NCBI GenBank assembly: GCA_030632405.1
Contig: DAOVUU010000134.1
Location: 1-6,764 of the forward strand
Direction of reading: 5' to 3'
DNA: 6,764 bases
Source: Desulfobulbaceae bacterium
GTDB lineage: Bacteria > Desulfobacterota > Desulfobulbia > Desulfobulbales > Desulfocapsaceae
Positions 5,824 to 6,764 of this stretch are shown here, piece after piece. The notes beneath the pieces are model-generated. The model did no database searches, was not told the DNA's origin, and worked only from the letters and a program-made list of their open reading frames with translations. The position numbers were made by a program, and so were the translations under genes. The first letter of the stretch is position 1. Each line of letters starts with the position of its first letter.

Positions 5824-6587
5824 ATGCAGTCATCCTCTGTGCAGGTTTTGGCACACGAATGTACCCGCTGACAAAAAATTTCCCTAAACCGCTTCTAGAA
5901 GTTGCCGACAAGCCGGTGATCGATTATCTCATGGAGCAGATCATTGCACTACCAGGGATCAAATCGGTGCATATTATCAGCAACGCAAAATTCTTCCATC
6001 ACTTTACCCGTTGGTGTTCACAAGGAGAGAAAGAAGGGGTTTTCAATGGAGTAGCGGTCAGAATCCATAATGACGGGAGTATTGACAATGGAAGTCGTCT
6101 GGGGGCTGCGGGGGATCTGTTCCTGGGCCTGCAGAAGATCGACAGGCCTGGCCGGGTGCTGGTATCCGGAGGAGATAACATCTACCAGTTTCCCATCAAA
6201 CCACTGTGGGAAACATTTCTTGAAAACAACAATCACTGCATCCCAGTGCTTATTGAAACAGAGGTGGAAAAGCTGCAGAAAACGGGCGTCCTTGAGATAG
6301 GGGAAAATGATCGTGTGATCAGACTCCATGAGAAACCGGCAAAGCCTCCATCAACATGGACCAGTCCACCGCTCTATTTTTTCGAACCTTCTATCTGGTC
6401 TGTTCTCGAAAATTTCCTGAAGACGCCGGGAAATCACGATGCTCCTGGCTATTTCATTGATTATTTGTGCCAACAGGAAACTGTACAAGCCTTAAAACTC
6501 AACTCGACACGGCTGGATATCGGTTCTATGCAAGCCTACCACCAGGCCGACAAACAACTACGCCAAAAACCAATACACTTTCCTTGA
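5820..6587 (+). CDS. Sugar-1-phosphate nucleotidyltransferase
   Basis: Predicted to join a sugar 1-phosphate to a nucleoside triphosphate, giving a nucleotide sugar and pyrophosphate. The 255 residues form a single Rossmann-like NTP_transferase domain with no left-handed beta-helix acyltransferase tail, so it is not a GlmU. The signature LCAGFGTRMYPLTKNFPKPL (6-25) gives the nucleotide-binding loop and K23. DNGSRLGAAGDL (89-100) and SGGDN with metal ligand D119 follow, then HEKP (170-173), and LDIGS with the second expected metal ligand D233 near the end. The ATG overlaps the kinase stop (ATGA, 5820-5823), indicating translational coupling. The pairing predicts that its substrate is the kinase product, for example galacturonate 1-phosphate to UDP-galacturonate. 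That, and the choice of UTP over dTTP or other nucleotides, is inference. It is not recognisable as a plant-type UDP-sugar pyrophosphorylase, which is much longer. Confidence 0.88.
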   Translation: MNAVILCAGFGTRMYPLTKNFPKPLLEVADKPVIDYLMEQIIALPGIKSVHIISNAKFFHHFTRWCSQGEKEGVFNGVAVRIHNDGSIDNGSRLGAAGDLFLGLQKIDRPGRVLVSGGDNIYQFPIKPLWETFLENNNHCIPVLIETEVEKLQKTGVLEIGENDRVIRLHEKPAKPPSTWTSPPLYFFEPSIWSVLENFLKTPGNHDAPGYFIDYLCQQETVQALKLNSTRLDIGSMQAYHQADKQLRQKPIHFP

Positions 6588-6764
6588 AAATTCTAGGCAA
6601 ACAATAACGTTTAATTCCAATATATTGCCATACCTTTAGTAAAATTTTAAATACAATTCTTTTGCTGCCCTGCCACAGGGTAGACACACCAATTTCTCTT
6701 AATTTTTCAAGCTCAGAAGTAATAGTTGCAAAATGATTCCCCGCAAGAGAACCAGCCTTAGAAG
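6526..6764 (-). CDS. Possible C-terminal end of an unknown convergent gene (partial)
   Basis: On the minus strand one frame stays open from the window edge (codons from 6762) to TAG at 6526-6528, giving 78 codons. The other two minus-strand frames stop soon after the edge, and all + strand frames beyond 6587 contain stops. The product begins SKAGSLAGNHFATITSELEK, followed by a basic and hydrophobic stretch. I do not recognise it, and no start codon is assignable because the gene would begin outside the window. It would overlap the 3' end of the nucleotidyltransferase by 62 bases, which is unusual, so the final part may be chance read-through. The region is AT-rich compared with the genes before it. 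Treat as tentative. Confidence 0.3.
   Translation of the reverse strand, partial: SKAGSLAGNHFATITSELEKLREIGVSTLWQGSKRIVFKILLKVWQYIGIKRYCLPRIFKESVLVFGVVVCRPGGRLA

Overview
The window reads as chromosomal DNA of a strictly anaerobic bacterium. I favour Desulfobacterota (a sulfate-reducer-like 'deltaproteobacterium'). The reasons are a ferredoxin-linked 2-oxoacid oxidoreductase beta subunit of the long KorB type, a short methylenetetrahydrofolate reductase of the kind seen in anaerobes with a Wood-Ljungdahl-type C1 pathway, and intergenic palindromic repeat elements of a style I associate with that group. The taxon is an inference. No rRNA, tRNA, CRISPR array, phage gene or transposase gene is visible.

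Layout, all clear genes on the + strand: the 3' part of korB (1-564); ilvA, biosynthetic threonine ammonia-lyase (603-2111); a 180-bp palindromic repeat element (2139-2318); panB (2345-3181, with a GTG start); a 249-bp MITE-like element with perfect 20-bp terminal inverted repeats (3187-3435); metF (3461-4360); a strong hairpin terminator (4367-4410); about 210 bp of non-coding DNA; then a two-gene unit whose genes overlap by ATGA: a GHMP kinase resembling plant galacturonokinase (4624-5823) and a sugar-1-phosphate nucleotidyltransferase (5820-6587). The last 177 bases hold no + strand gene, but one minus-strand frame stays open to the window edge and may be the end of a convergent gene.

The first four genes are central metabolism: 2-oxoacid oxidation with ferredoxin, 2-oxobutyrate formation for isoleucine, ketopantoate formation for pantothenate/CoA, and the methyl branch of C1 metabolism. 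Repeat elements fill the leaders of panB and metF and reach to within about 12-14 bases of their ribosome binding sites.

The most interesting part is the kinase/nucleotidyltransferase pair. A free-sugar anomeric kinase followed immediately by a nucleotidyltransferase is the logic of a sugar (possibly uronic acid) salvage pathway leading to a nucleotide sugar. In plants galacturonokinase works with UDP-sugar pyrophosphorylase. Here a compact bacterial counterpart appears to be encoded as a translationally coupled pair.
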